Of a DNA stretch of 64,000 nucleotides, positions 47,191-57,625 are shown one piece after another. The stretch lies in contig JAJEKV010000018.1 in assembly GCA_021234155.1 (NCBI GenBank), positions 21,625,252-21,689,251 on the forward strand. Reading direction: 5' to 3'. This DNA comes from Isoetes taiwanensis (taxonomy: Eukaryota; Streptophyta; Lycopodiopsida; Isoetales; Isoetaceae). The position numbers were made by a program, and so were the translations under genes. The stretch's first letter is position 1. The number at the start of each line of letters is the position of its first letter. The notes under the pieces are model-generated. The model saw nothing but the letters and a program-made list of their open reading frames with translations, did no database searches and had not been told where the DNA came from.

Positions 47191-47858
47191 GCCCCCCTTC
47201 CTGCTTTGGTCCGTTGAGCCGCTCCTCGTACCCACACTTCTTCACGGCGGCATTTACCTCTTACCACGTCTCACGTCCGCCAGGTCATCTCCCTTCTCGC
47301 CCCCGCACGAGCCGATTGGCGCAGCCTGATGAAAGCATGCCTTGTCACTATCTGCTTCGCTGGTTTCTTCGCATCTCTAAGGCACTGCACTTGAATTGGC
47401 GCGACCTATCTTTTTTCCCCGACTACGTCCAGTTGCATATCCGCAAGTCTAAGTGCAACCAGTCTGCCGCTGGCCAGGAGGTCCTCATAGCCCGCACATT
47501 CTCCCCCTTTTGCCCGGTCATGTTATTGCAGCGTTTGTTGTCCGCCTGCTGTTTTCGCACCTCTGACCCACCTGAGGGAGGCCCTCTCTTTCGCTCATTC
47601 TTGTCCTCCACGCGCCCTTTGTCATATGCTGTTGCCCGTTCTTGGTGGTTTGAGGCCCTGCGTCTTATCTGTTTGGAGCCTCGAGAATTTGGCACCCATG
47701 AGGGCCGTAGGGGTGGTGCCACCACAGCTGCTACCACGTTTATCCCTTCTGACATTGTCCGCTCTCATGGGTGTTGGCGCTCTGCTGCTTCCCACTCACG
47801 CTACATTCTACCCGATATTCAGGAGCGCCTCACTGTTTCTCGCCATCTGGATCTTTGA
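47097..47858 (+). CDS. tyrosine recombinase of the retrotransposon
   Basis: An open frame of 253 codons. Tyrosine recombinases integrate DIRS-order elements by cutting and rejoining DNA through a 3'-phosphotyrosine. All expected catalytic residues are present: R92 (LRISKALHLNWRDL), K117 or K119 (RKSKCNQ), H201 and R204 (THEGRRGGATTAA), H224 and W227 (SHGCWRS), and the nucleophile Y236 (SRYI). The first ~25 residues are the tail of RNase H (GDNQNVFFLL), so the annotated ATG is only the first in the open frame; the true start or processing site is unknown. Residues 30-75 are low in recognisable structure. It is the only intact-looking ORF of the element and ends 10 bp before B1. Confidence 0.8.
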   Translation: MLTNSRVIARGDNQNVFFLLQNVGQPPVSLFGPPSCFGPLSRSSYPHFFTAAFTSYHVSRPPGHLPSRPRTSRLAQPDESMPCHYLLRWFLRISKALHLNWRDLSFFPDYVQLHIRKSKCNQSAAGQEVLIARTFSPFCPVMLLQRLLSACCFRTSDPPEGGPLFRSFLSSTRPLSYAVARSWWFEALRLICLEPREFGTHEGRRGGATTAATTFIPSDIVRSHGCWRSAASHSRYILPDIQERLTVSRHLDL

Positions 47859-47868
47859 GGCAGGTTCC

Positions 47869-47915
47869 TCTTCTATTGGCCACTTGTGTGTAGATCAGGA
47901 CCCATCCTAGGAATG
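47869..47915 (+). repeat. B1 split direct repeat
   Basis: cacttgtgtgtagatcagga then cccatcctaggaatg, directly joined to A2. The B1-A2 junction reproduces the junction of a circular intermediate (..cctaggaatg then ccacggttc). Confidence 0.85.
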
Positions 47916-47919
47916 CCAC

Positions 47920-48069
47920 GGTTCTATTGCGATAGCAATAGAACCATCATGCCTTGGATGGGGACGCCCCATCTTCTCGCCCTCCTATTTATAGACCAGT
48001 TTTCCCCATTTTGGCTATCGGCGTTCTCTTGGGCTTTGCTTTGGTCGTTTGCGCCTCTACCTATCTTCA
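47920..48069 (+). repeat. A2 split direct repeat
   Basis: Copy of A1 including the palindrome (47,920-47,945) and TATA-like box (47,986-47,994), with a handful of substitutions. Confidence 0.88.
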
Positions 48070-48660
48070 GCCCTCCCTCCCCTTTTCCTTCCTTTGTTGA
48101 TATGAGTTCGTTTTCACTTGTTCGGTTGGGTTCCTTAGGTTCGTTGGGGGGTCCTTGGGGGCATGTGTATATATATTTTTTCTTCTTCTCTTGGCGTGGC
48201 GATGTTGCCTCCGGGGCGGTACTAACCGGCAGTCCTAGAAATGTTTTCCTGTTGGTCGACCGTGGCTTTCTCTCGGCGTAGCCCTGTGGCTTTCGAGATT
48301 GTTTTTTCTCTCTGTCCTCAGGGCGTTGTTCCTCGCATACTACTTCTGACGACTAATGGGTTCTCTCTTTTCAGGTTCTCTCCCTCTAATTCGTCCTTTC
48401 GGTGACAGGGTCTGCAGTCCACGGAGGCTCCTCAACTCAGGAGGGTGACGTTCACGTTGGCTCCACAACAAAAAGTTCGCATTCGATGGAGACGCATTTT
48501 TTGGCTTTGGCCAGACTCTTTGTACTCAAATCAAGTTTGACGGATTAAATGCTCTCGAGGATTGTCTATATTTCGGGGCATATAGTATTAAGCATTTTTT
48601 CATCCACCCTACGGGGGCTCTTTGTACTCAAAATTTTTCCAAAGCTCAATGAGAACACCA
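48070..48660. other. retrotransposon 3' region between A2 and B2
   Basis: About 590 bp, T-rich, no coding frame recognised. Classic PAT-like elements place B2 closer to A2, so this spacer is unusual or comes from an insertion. Confidence 0.5.
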
Positions 48661-48704
48661 CTTCATCGGCCACTTGTATGTAGATCAGGACACATCCTAG
48701 GAAT
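48661..48704 (+). repeat. B2 terminal repeat and right junction
   Basis: cacttgtatgtagatcagga then cacatcctaggaatg, followed by host sequence aacagagataacaaataagg, which matches the flank at 35,695 and 55,235 (aactgagataggaacaaaca). Confidence 0.85.
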
Positions 48705-48858
48705 GAACAGAGATAACAAATAAGGAAACTAAAAGAGTGAGCTCACTAACAGAAGCAAACAAAAATGATCGCATACAATGTTTCTTGGTCACCCCTTATC
48801 TCTACTGTAACAACTCTTCGCAGTGGAGCTACCCCATATTATTATTTCAAGGGACATA
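48705..48858. other. host flank to the right of the retrotransposon
   Basis: aaggaaactaaaagagtgag and gatcgcatacaatgtttctt match 35,713-35,780 and 55,257-55,320, the same target repeat family. Confidence 0.7.
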
Positions 48859-49271
48859 CTCCTGAGTGCCCTAAGTTATTGGTAAGAAACATGTAAGCAA
48901 TTATTCTGCTGGCCATGTAGGACCCAGCCAGGTCATGACATGGATGCCTAACTCAGCGCTTCTCTGTAACATTCCTGACCGACATGCCCTTAGCCAACTG
49001 GGCAAAACCATCTATGAGTAGTCGCTTCTACCCATTTATGCCGGTGTCTGGGGGGGCATACGGGCACATTCAAGGATCGAATACTCGGCGGTCTACCATG
49101 GGCGGATTCTGGTCTCTCCCACTAGAAGTATGCTCGTCCTCGAGCATCCAAGGAATATACCATGTTTATGTCATACCATGTCACAATGATTACCAAATCT
49201 TGTGTAGATAGTGTTAATTGCATTAAACAAAATGGGGGAGGGGAGCTCATTCATATCTTACCTTTGTTGGA
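48859..49271. repeat. dispersed repeat X, copy 4 (start of unit 2)
   Basis: Homologous to 29,403-29,819, with small scrambled gaps around 49,050-49,115. The duplication junction lies at its left edge. Confidence 0.85.
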
Positions 49272-49451
49272 TCAAGCTCGGAAGTCTATAATCATATTTG
49301 GATTTATTCCCGAGATATGCTCCTTATAAGTCATGCAAACAACTCTGTTGTGCGACTCCATGCTATCTTTGCCATGCAAGCCAATGACATGCTCTGCAAT
49401 CCCTATTAGAATTGAACCCTTAAGAAATTATAATCCAGCCCTGAGTATTTT

Positions 49452-49555
49452 GAAGCTTAGATAAACACCCAATCCATGCCGGAATCGAGTCTGTGAACTC
49501 ATTATTGGAGAAAGTGAGCTTTTCTAGAGATGTCAGATTTGCAATGGAGCATTGT
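49452..49555 (-). pseudogene. leucine-rich-repeat scrap, unit 2 copy
   Basis: Same fragment as 29,995-30,093 (SLEKLTFSNNEFTDSIPAWI). Flanking DNA again leaves the LRR pattern. Confidence 0.65.
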
Positions 49556-51087
49556 TGGCAATGAGAGTTCAAGTAAAGACTCCAACCGAGCCATCGCCAT
49601 ACCAGATATTATCCTTTTTAAATGGAGATTAAGTTGTAAAAAAGTTCCGATAGGTGTTTCCAGCGCTAAATATGCAGGAAAATTTAAGGGGGGGTAATAG
49701 GATTTTGATATAGAATAAAGTTTTCTCAGGGCTCTTGCTGTTGTTGTTGGCATTTCGAAAGCCAGAAAACGGCTACCATGTTAATCTAATGCTTCAAGAA
49801 ATGTGATGACGAGCCTTTGATGCTTATGCTGAGGAGGCTGAATTTGCTATTTATGGCTATTTGTCTGTCTATGCATGCAAGCTTTGAAGGGTTTAATGAA
49901 ATGCATGGCTCGTTCTTTTCTAGATTTCAATCCTAAATGGCGTGTTTGGGGTTTTAATTTGCCAAATGTGCTTGATCATTTTGTATGTCTTTCACTGCTT
50001 TGATTTGGTTGGGCCTATGCTTTGCAGGTTTGGGTCTTTGAGAGAGCTTTTAAATATGACTGTATATTTGCAACAAACTCAAACTCTAAGAGCCAGTTCC
50101 GGGAGAAAACGCTGATTCAATTCCACGGGATTCAAGGAGTTCCTTTGCCATTTTTCATCCATGTATGATTTCATATGTGATAGTCAATTCCACTTTTTCA
50201 TTTTCCATTTTGTCCTCGCAGAAGCCGCCAGTTTCATGGCAGAGTCAAGAGGCTCATTAGATTCATGTTTGGTTTAATGTTCTATCATCATGGTTTGGCT
50301 GCATCATCTAATGATCCAAAGTATTCAGGAATGTTTCAAATGTTTCTATTGGTATGGTATGCAACAGTTCAATTCTATGTCCTCCCATTCAGGTTTATGT
50401 ACTTTCACATTCTTCTATCTTGTTATATTCATGTCGACCAGCCAAGATTCTGAGGTGGAACTCTTCCATCACATGCCATAAGTGATGTAAGATGAATAGG
50501 GGCTGAAGCATCTTACATCAAATGCATGTACAAATTCAACAATCCAAATTTGGATTCATACGCTCCAACTTATATTGCAAAGTTAAGTCCCTTTGATGCA
50601 CATGGTAAATAATGACAGTAGATTTGTGATACGATTTATGGCTTATGGGAAACTAAATAATTGCTCCACAGCATCACAAACGAAGAACAAGAGCCATATA
50701 TAAATTATATCAGATAAACTGATTGGATTCACACGGATAACCCAACTCAAGATTTCTTGATTCAAATGTCTATTATTGCCATAGCATCACAAACGAAGAA
50801 CAAGAGCCATATATAAATTATATCAGATAAACTGATTGGATTCACACGGATAACCCAACTCAGAAGCTATGGCAATAATAGACATTTGAATCAAGAAATC
50901 TTGAGTTGCCAATTGCTCAGACAAGATATGGGGCACTTTATTTATCCTCCCAACCGGATCCACAGGTCTTAAGGCAGATTTCCAGATAATAACGGATTGA
51001 TCATAGCTTAATATTCTCCAGCTTATGATCAATCGGATTACACCAGCATCAGGCTTTGAACAGGCCGAATTAAAACAGGCTTTGAAC
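49556..51087. repeat. unit 2 counterpart of 30,100-31,520, with an extra 85-bp duplication
   Basis: No recognised gene. The stretch cacaaacgaagaacaagagc to ctgattggattcacacgg is present at 50,674 and again at 50,788. Between the two copies is an inverted piece of neighbouring sequence (gatttcttgattcaaatgtc), which occurs in the other orientation just downstream (50,880). Confidence 0.6.
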
Positions 51088-51489
51088 CGCCGTATATCTA
51101 CTCCGGGATGTGGTAAACCCGGATACATGTCCAGGTTAACCACTGTCAGGTCCGAGCTAACCACGCTTTTGTCCGAGTTAACCACTTTTTTTTGCTGGAA
51201 TAACCACGCAGTGAACTGAGCGTGGGACTGTGTTTTGGCATGTTGATCTTTGAATAGAGCTTGCAATCGACTCTTTGAACGGTTCAATCCGGTTCAAACA
51301 CCATTGGAATCACCTTGGCAGCCCCTAAAAACTTCATTCTATCAAGAGAGCAAAGAGATTTGAGCACCGAATTAAGCAAGATCAGTGAAAAAACATGCAG
51401 AAACCGTTGTCTTTCGAGCTTGGATCAGAGAAGGATGGTTAACCCGGACATGTGTCCGGGTTTACCACATCTCAGAGTAGGTTTACGGC
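51088..51489. mobile_element. MITE-like element, unit 2 copy
   Basis: Same inverted arms as at 31,523-31,924 (gggatgtggtaaacccgga left; tccgggtttaccacatc right). Confidence 0.65.
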
Positions 51490-54400
51490 CATCCATCAAT
51501 GGTGGCCTGAGCCAATCTCAGGCATTCAATCAAAGAGTAGCAGACCCACGGCCTGTGAAAGCGGTCGGATCGATAGAATAGTTAGGGGTTGGAGCAAATG
51601 ATGGCGACTTGGGTCCGAGGGTTGGGGATTCTCTGACTGAATTCCTCCCTCCCCCAAAAATTGGTCGCACCATTCTTTTTATAGATCGATTGCCTTTTTG
51701 CTGCTTTTCCCTCGACCCAACCCCATCTTCGTTGCAGAAAAATAGCTGGATCAATGCTGCCCCTTTTTATTAAAATAGGTAGAAAATCCTTAAGGAATAA
51801 AATAACATGGCCTTTGGCTAAACCCTTATGCCAAGATGTAATCTCTTTGAAGTTTTGGAATTGCTTTCCTTGGCTCCCTCGAGCTTTATTTATGAGAACC
51901 TTAAAGGAATACCATTTATCATGTTAATTTGCCTTAACCCTTTATTGGATCACCCCCCCACGCACCATATCAATTTGCTTCTTTCCTGACTGACCCACAT
52001 CAGCAACATCACATGGGTATTAGAGTTGAAGGTAATTCATTTTCATAGAACAAGAAGAAGATAGCCATCGATAAAGTAGCATTGTGAAGAGTGCGAGGAA
52101 ATTAGCATTTGCATAAAGGGATGCTAGGTTAGTTGTTTCTTATTTGCTAGGTGTTCATTATTTGACAAAAGTAGCACTGTGAAGAGTGCGAGGAAATTGG
52201 CATTGAGATTGCACAGATGTTCCTTATTTGCTAGATGTTTTGCACTACAGATCTGCATATAGTTTTGTATCAGAAGAACTTGGCACAAATATTTTCATAT
52301 TTTACATGTTTTGATTCATATAAGTCCTAGATACAATAACTCTGAATTATTTTATATTTTGATATGCCATCAGAATCCAGCTTTACATCCTCTTATGATG
52401 TAAAGAAACTGATTGATGCCAGCAGGTCCTGGGGGACATCTAAGAAATTCTAGGGCAACTATGAGATTCACATTCAAACATGGCAGAAGCATCTGGAATG
52501 TAATACGTGCAAATGTAAGGGTATAAAAGATGTGAGATATAGTGTACTTAAATTTCCGTCTTATACTTCCTATGGTGCAATGAAACATGTAAACATATCG
52601 TATTTTACATAGTTCTATTTCGTGGATGCTTCTTGAGGTGTATTATTTTGGTCCAATAACTTTATTCATTATTAAAGAACAAGTTGAGGTAGGTCTCTGC
52701 ATTTTCTTCGCATAAGCCATTGGTACCCTTTTGGCAAAGCTTACAGGTTCCACTTCTATTATGTGGCTTCTGAACTTCAAATATGACTAAGCCAACACAT
52801 AAGACTTCAGTGCCAACACATACATTACGGGCCTTCCTTTGGAATTCTTTACTAAAGAATACCGTGTGCTCTTCACAATTAGCAGCATATGCCATTTTTT
52901 GGGATGCCTTCTCTTCGGAGAGGGAGAAAATTATGTTTTGGCACAAAGAAATGCTATGTGGTTAGTTGCAAGATCTTACTTTACTTTCTATAGGGTACAG
53001 ACATTGTTTCCAAATTTCACTAGTTTATGTGTTGCAGCTATATGTAGATGCCCCCATGTTTGTCTGTGCATGGTTATATGGCTGAGGTATCGTCCTGAGC
53101 ATCAAGTATTCTCAAATGCATTACATGTTTTGTCTGCAGGTATTCACAAATGTATCATCAATCATAGAGCAAGCATGGATATATTTTGATAGGTATTCAC
53201 AAATGCATCATCAATCATAGAGCAAGCATGGATATATTTTGATATGTTAACGATGAGATGAGAAACTATATGATAACTACCTAGTTAACTGAGACATGTT
53301 ATCAGCCATTTTTCATCTTATGTATCCTCCACAAAGGAATTGTTTTGGTTGGCACAAGGAAATGTTGTGATTAGTTGCAGAATCTTATTTTCTAGGGTAC
53401 TGACATTGTTTCTGAATCCAAATATTTACTGGTTTATATGTTGCAGGCATGGTCGTTGCCATGCTTCTCTGTATGGCTGATGTATACTCTCCTGAATTTT
53501 AATGCATTAAATGTTTTGTCTGCACGTATTTCCAAACACATAATCAATGATAGAGCAAACTTGTGTATAGCTTGATATCTCGATGATGAGAAACCATATG
53601 ATAACTAAGAGCCTAGTTAACTGAGACATGTTATCGGCCATTTTTCATCTCATGTCTCCTCCATCTACCATGACAGAAATTGCACTTACAAACTTGACTT
53701 TTACCCTCAGATCTGCATTTTATCTGGATTAACATACCCTCAGATCCGCATTTTATCTGGATTAACCTGCAAAATTGGGTACGGATTAACTTTGTGCTCG
53801 TTAAACTTGATAAAGTAACGACCTACCTAGCATCTCAGGTTGCCCCACTTTCCAAGAGTGCAAAAGTTTCCTCGACAAAATATCAGCCCTTTCACTCAGC
53901 TGATGCTAATGTTGTACTCCACAAAATATCAGCCCTTTCACTCTAATGTGGTGCTATGGATGACAGAATCAGGGCTCCAATAATACCTGCCGGCTCTTGA
54001 AGAACCATCCTAGAGATACACTAGTTGATAGTGTAGACATGTACAATACAATCTCATTGTGCAGTTGTGTTCACTTCTGATAAAGAAGTCCTGACTATTA
54101 CTGAAATTCCTGCTACTGCAGATTCTGGTAAAACTTCAACAAAAGCCTCACCTGGATCTGTCGATAATTTGAATCTCCTCATTTTATGGAATGCTTCTAC
54201 GAAACCTTGTCTCTAATATGATCATCTATTCTCCTTATGAATATCAGCCAGCGTGCAGCCAATGCCTTGTTTCTGTTTTTTATCGCCTCTGCATCTCAGA
54301 TACACATGCTAGACAAATAAAGCCCTCAAAATCTGTTTTTAACCAGTTTTTGCTCTGCGCTATTACAACTTACAGAATAAGCTAGATTCTCTATTTCTGC

Positions 54401-55368
54401 CTTGAGACAAAAGCTATTCAATATTCCTTCACTTATCGGTCCTTACAGCTTCAGTTTTATTGCATGTCTGAACCCGACAAGGCGGTGGAATTGAAGAAAG
54501 CTTGTAATCTTGGGACATGCTTTACCTCTTGCTCACAGATTGACCCAAGTCTGATTGTTCCTTTGCTTATGAAGACAAGGTAGTGTGTCAGAAGTTTGAA
54601 AAATTCTCAAGCATCAATGAGAGCTGCTTTAAGATTTAAACTTTATCTTTTCCAATACCTGACTCTGCACATATTTCAATTCAAGCAAGCGCAAATGCAT
54701 CTCTCTCTAAGTTTACTAATTTTTGACATACAAGACTGGATTGGATGTCTGCATCCCTGCAGCATATCTGATCAAACTCTCGTAATAATCCTATTGATGT
54801 AAGCATTTATCTCACATTGAGATAATAAAAGGGACGAGATCTAGATATACTTCAAAAAGCCATCAAGAACTCATAATTAGAACCATCAAGCAATGGCTTA
54901 GAACAAAGCTTCTATTGGTTCAACTGCATGGTCACGAAAAACAGTGATAAAAGGCAAGAACTTTTACTACTACTAAATTGATATGATCTATACTTAGTTT
55001 TTCCTAGCAGTGCCACGTAGCAAGATGTAACAGCATAAAAGATGATTTATTTAGCTTAGCGCACAAGATATGGATATCCTATATATCCTGCAACCGATAT
55101 TTAATGTGATCTTCAAGAAGCTCGATCAAGAATATTGTGATCCTCACCTCAAGAATCACCCAAGTGCTTGGCAGCCAACATAATTTCGCTCACTAGATAG
55201 CAAGATCTCTCACTTGAAAATCGCTATCAGTAATGAACTGAGATAGGAACAAACAAGGAAACTAAAAGAGTGAGCACACTAACCAAAGCAAACAAAAATG
55301 ATCGCATACAATGTTTCTTGGTCACCTTTTATCTCTACTGTAACAGCTCTCCTGAATGCTCCTGAATA
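51490..55368. other. unit 2 counterpart of 31,925-35,826; no recognised gene
   Basis: Matches unit 1 closely, with the empty site of the poly(A) stub at about 53,273-53,287. 55,190-55,320 is another intact copy of the retrotransposon's target sequence (cgctatcagtaatgaactga at 55,222). Confidence 0.6.
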
Positions 55369-55473
55369 CTCCTGAATGCCCTAAGTTACTGGTAAGAAAC
55401 ATGTAAGCAATTATTCTGCTGGCTATGTAGGACCCAGCCAGGTCATGACATGGACGCCTACCTCAGCGCTTCT
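55369..55473. repeat. dispersed repeat X, short copy, unit 2
   Basis: Same truncated X as at 35,827-35,931. Confidence 0.8.
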
Positions 55474-55800
55474 CCATAGCCAGGCATAACAAGGTTTATG
55501 TAATAAATGGAACATTTGTGAAGATTTATCTCCATCGCAGAGAGGCTAAAAAGGCAATGCTATTCCCGTCCAGAGGAACTTTCAATCCATCTTCAAAAAG
55601 TACATTTGTCCTCTGCCTCTGCCTTCTCCTATCATCTGAACACAAACGTGGCAGGGAGCTTGATTGATTCCATATCTACGACTGAAAAAAGGCGCAGTTG
55701 TGGACAGATGGTTGAGTGCATGTAAAAGAAAGATCGTATGTGACAAGATCGCCCCCATTTGCACAGGAACTTCGGCATGAGAAGGCCATCGCATGAGAGG

Positions 55801-55848
55801 CATGCGATCGCATGAGAGGTTAGCTAAAGGGTGGCTTTTATAAAAAGG
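55801..55848 (+). promoter_or_regulatory. core promoter of the intact aegerolysin-like gene
   Basis: TATA box cttttataaaaagg at 55,835-55,848, so transcription would start about 25-30 bp before the ATG at 55,899. The 14-bp palindrome catgcgatcgcatg is at 55,801-55,814, within direct repeats of cgcatgagagg (55,790 and 55,809). RY-type CATGC elements are targets of B3 factors in plants. Whether that applies here is unknown. Confidence 0.6.
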
Positions 55849-55898
55849 CCTCCACACTACACATTCTTCACCACTTGCATTAGCTTAGCGCCTTAGCT

Positions 55899-56563
55899 AT
55901 GGCAATTCTTAGCAGCTCTGTCTTCCTCTTCTTGTTCGCCTTATCTATTGCCTCTGCTACTATTGTGGAGGACATGGAGTATTGTAAGAATAGCATAACT
56001 TTGATCTGCATGCTTAACTGCTACATCTATATGATGATATTGACTAACATTGGACATTCATTTTTGCAGACCAGGCTATTGAGATGAGAGTCCCTAACCA
56101 TGGAAAGCTCAATGGAGAGAACAACCACGTGGACCTACAAATACTATATGCCGGTCCAGGTAACCTCACTGTGGTTAAATCGTGGCTAAACTATGGGAAA
56201 TGGGTCCCCGGGGATGGTAATTATCATAAGTATGCATCGTCACCTGACGGTAAATCTGTGCAAAATGGTACAAAGTTACGTGTTGCTGCAGCTGGAAAGC
56301 ATTGGGCTACTAGTGGAACAGAGGGTGACATTTATTTGGCAGTATCTGAAACTGGGCAGACAGTCCTTTACATCTACTGGGACGCAGGTTATCTATATGA
56401 TATGGCTAAGCTGAAGGTGGAGAAAAGAAATGAGACCTTTGGCCTTACGTGGGGTAAGTTGGGTACGGGTGGCAGTGGCGCTTATGTAAGGATTTGTTTC
56501 GTCTATCCTGGATACAATGGCAAATGGTGTCAGATCTGGTGTGGAAGTAGGATGTGCGACTAA
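55899..56563 (+). CDS. aegerolysin-like secreted protein (intact copy, two exons)
   Basis: Exon 1 is 55,899-55,983, the GT-AG intron 55,984-56,069 (86 bp), and exon 2 56,070-56,563. Spliced, this gives 192 residues. Residues 1-20 form a signal peptide (hydrophobic core FLFLFALSIASA). The core shows the aegerolysin family's hallmarks in order: YGKW at about 70-73, the SGTEG loop at 110-114 and YWD at 131-133. Known aegerolysins are small beta-sandwich proteins, mostly fungal and bacterial, that bind membrane lipids, and some form pores together with a partner protein. No partner gene is visible here. Extras are a C-terminal tail with Cys at 171, 182, 186 and 191, and three N-glycosylation sequons (N60, N94, N149), both fitting secretion. 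ATG choice rests on the TATA spacing and the signal peptide. Function in this organism is unknown; defence is a guess. Confidence 0.78.
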
Positions 56564-56624
56564 GCAAAAGTTGGAGATGGTTGTTACAAGTTCAAATAGT
56601 CCATATCTATGTAGTCTTGTGCAA

Positions 56625-56630
56625 AATAAA
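56625..56630 (+). terminator. poly(A) signal after the intact aegerolysin-like gene
   Basis: AATAAA about 60 bp after the stop codon, with a second AAATAAAATAA near 56,693-56,703. Confidence 0.55.
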
Positions 56631-56819
56631 AAGAGTCCATAACGTCCTATGAACTTCTATTTCATGTAAGATATTAGCAATTTCTGTAGCCTTAAAATAA
56701 AATAATCTCAATCGTCTTTATATGATCTGCTTTCAGTCATAACTTTTGCTCTTTTTTTGCCATTAATTCTGCATTGAGGTTCAGACAGTGGTTGCATCCT
56801 TTTTTATGCTTTTAACTTT

Positions 56820-57625
56820 TGCCATCCACATCTAAGGCTGCTTCAAAATCGTCATCATTGTCTAACTGGAACTGGAACTAGAACCTTCTTTCTGAACCTT
56901 TTATCCCTTTGTTGTTAAACTCATCATTATCACCATTTCCACCATTCTCTTTAGTCTGATTCTGTAGATATGTCAAATTGTGTTTTGAGTTGTAGCTTCT
57001 TTTGCTTCATGCTTTTCAAATTTTCTTCTGCTAATGTTTTGTGGAGATTACTCTGATCCTTTTTATTGGTTCTACATTCGTGACACCTTGCATATCTTTC
57101 GAAACAGTGTCTTTCAAATCTGCTTTTTCAAAAGATTCCAAGCTTGCCCAACCGTTGTATTTAGAGTTCGAGATGTGGTATTTTCGGCCTTTTCTTGTGG
57201 TATTTTCGGCCGCCCATTATCAAGCACTGTACATTTAGCAAGTTCAAGCCCAGAACCAACTGTTTTGGGGATTTTTGGATCTATCTGGCTCTATCTGAGC
57301 TGAAATCGCTTCCTCTATTCATCAAACCAGCGTTAAAGAGGCATGCAAATTGATTAGAAGGGCTTTTGAAGCAGTTTCAAGGCGTCCATGGAGTACGCAA
57401 AACGATCGACCAAAGATCTTAGCTCCGCCCTTGATTTAAGACTTGGTCTTTGGCGAAATATCACTTTTTGCCAAAATACACCATTCTTCTTGGTAGGAAA
57501 TACCCTTTGCTTCAACTTTTTAATATTTTGTCTGACATCATTTTGTCTGACAAAATTTTGTCTGACATCATTACATTTTTGTCAGACAAAATGTAATTAT
57601 CATTTTATCATTATAATAATTTTTA
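56820..57625. repeat. repeat R, unit 2 copy a
   Basis: Same as 37,270-38,075. One T is missing in the run at about 57,060, which breaks the minus-strand frame seen in the other copies. The hairpin is at about 57,568-57,596. Confidence 0.8.

Larger units (their letters stand above)
42333..48704 (+). mobile_element. tyrosine-recombinase (DIRS-order, PAT/TOC3-like) retrotransposon with split direct repeats
   Basis: The order is A1 (42,333-42,481), 5' leader, gag-like region, RT, RNase H, tyrosine recombinase, B1 (47,869-47,915), A2 (47,920-48,069), B2 (48,661-48,704). A1 and A2 are direct copies of about 150 bp; B1 and B2 are direct copies of about 45 bp. Split direct repeats plus a tyrosine recombinase in place of an integrase define PAT-like members of the DIRS order. 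The right junction reads cctaggaatg then the target's aacagagata. The target family at 35,680 and 55,231 reads cagtaatgaactgagata, so integration used a shared aatg without target-site duplication. On the left, this copy has lost about 25 bp of flank that the unit-2 copy retains. Confidence 0.85.
29403..48858. repeat. tandem segmental duplication, unit 1 (about 19.5 kb)
   Basis: Sequence from ctcctgagtgccctaagtta at 29,403 is repeated in the same order and orientation from 48,859. Matching landmarks are: 30,810 and 50,265; 31,258 and 50,823; 36,358 and 55,899; 42,333 and 62,802. By eye the two units are nearly identical over long stretches, with scattered gaps and unit-specific insertions. 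Both unit starts fall in dispersed repeat X, which suggests unequal crossing-over between two X copies. Confidence 0.92.

Noticed and set aside
29403-48858. Long terminal repeat retrotransposon bounded by the X repeats
   Set aside because: X copies occur six times at irregular spacing, no primer-binding site or polypurine tract was seen, and the interval contains host genes and other elements. Segmental duplication explains it better.
55582-55857. 91-codon minus-strand frame upstream of the intact aegerolysin-like gene
   Set aside because: It overlaps the promoter, is broken up by a one-base difference in unit 1, and has no recognised domain.
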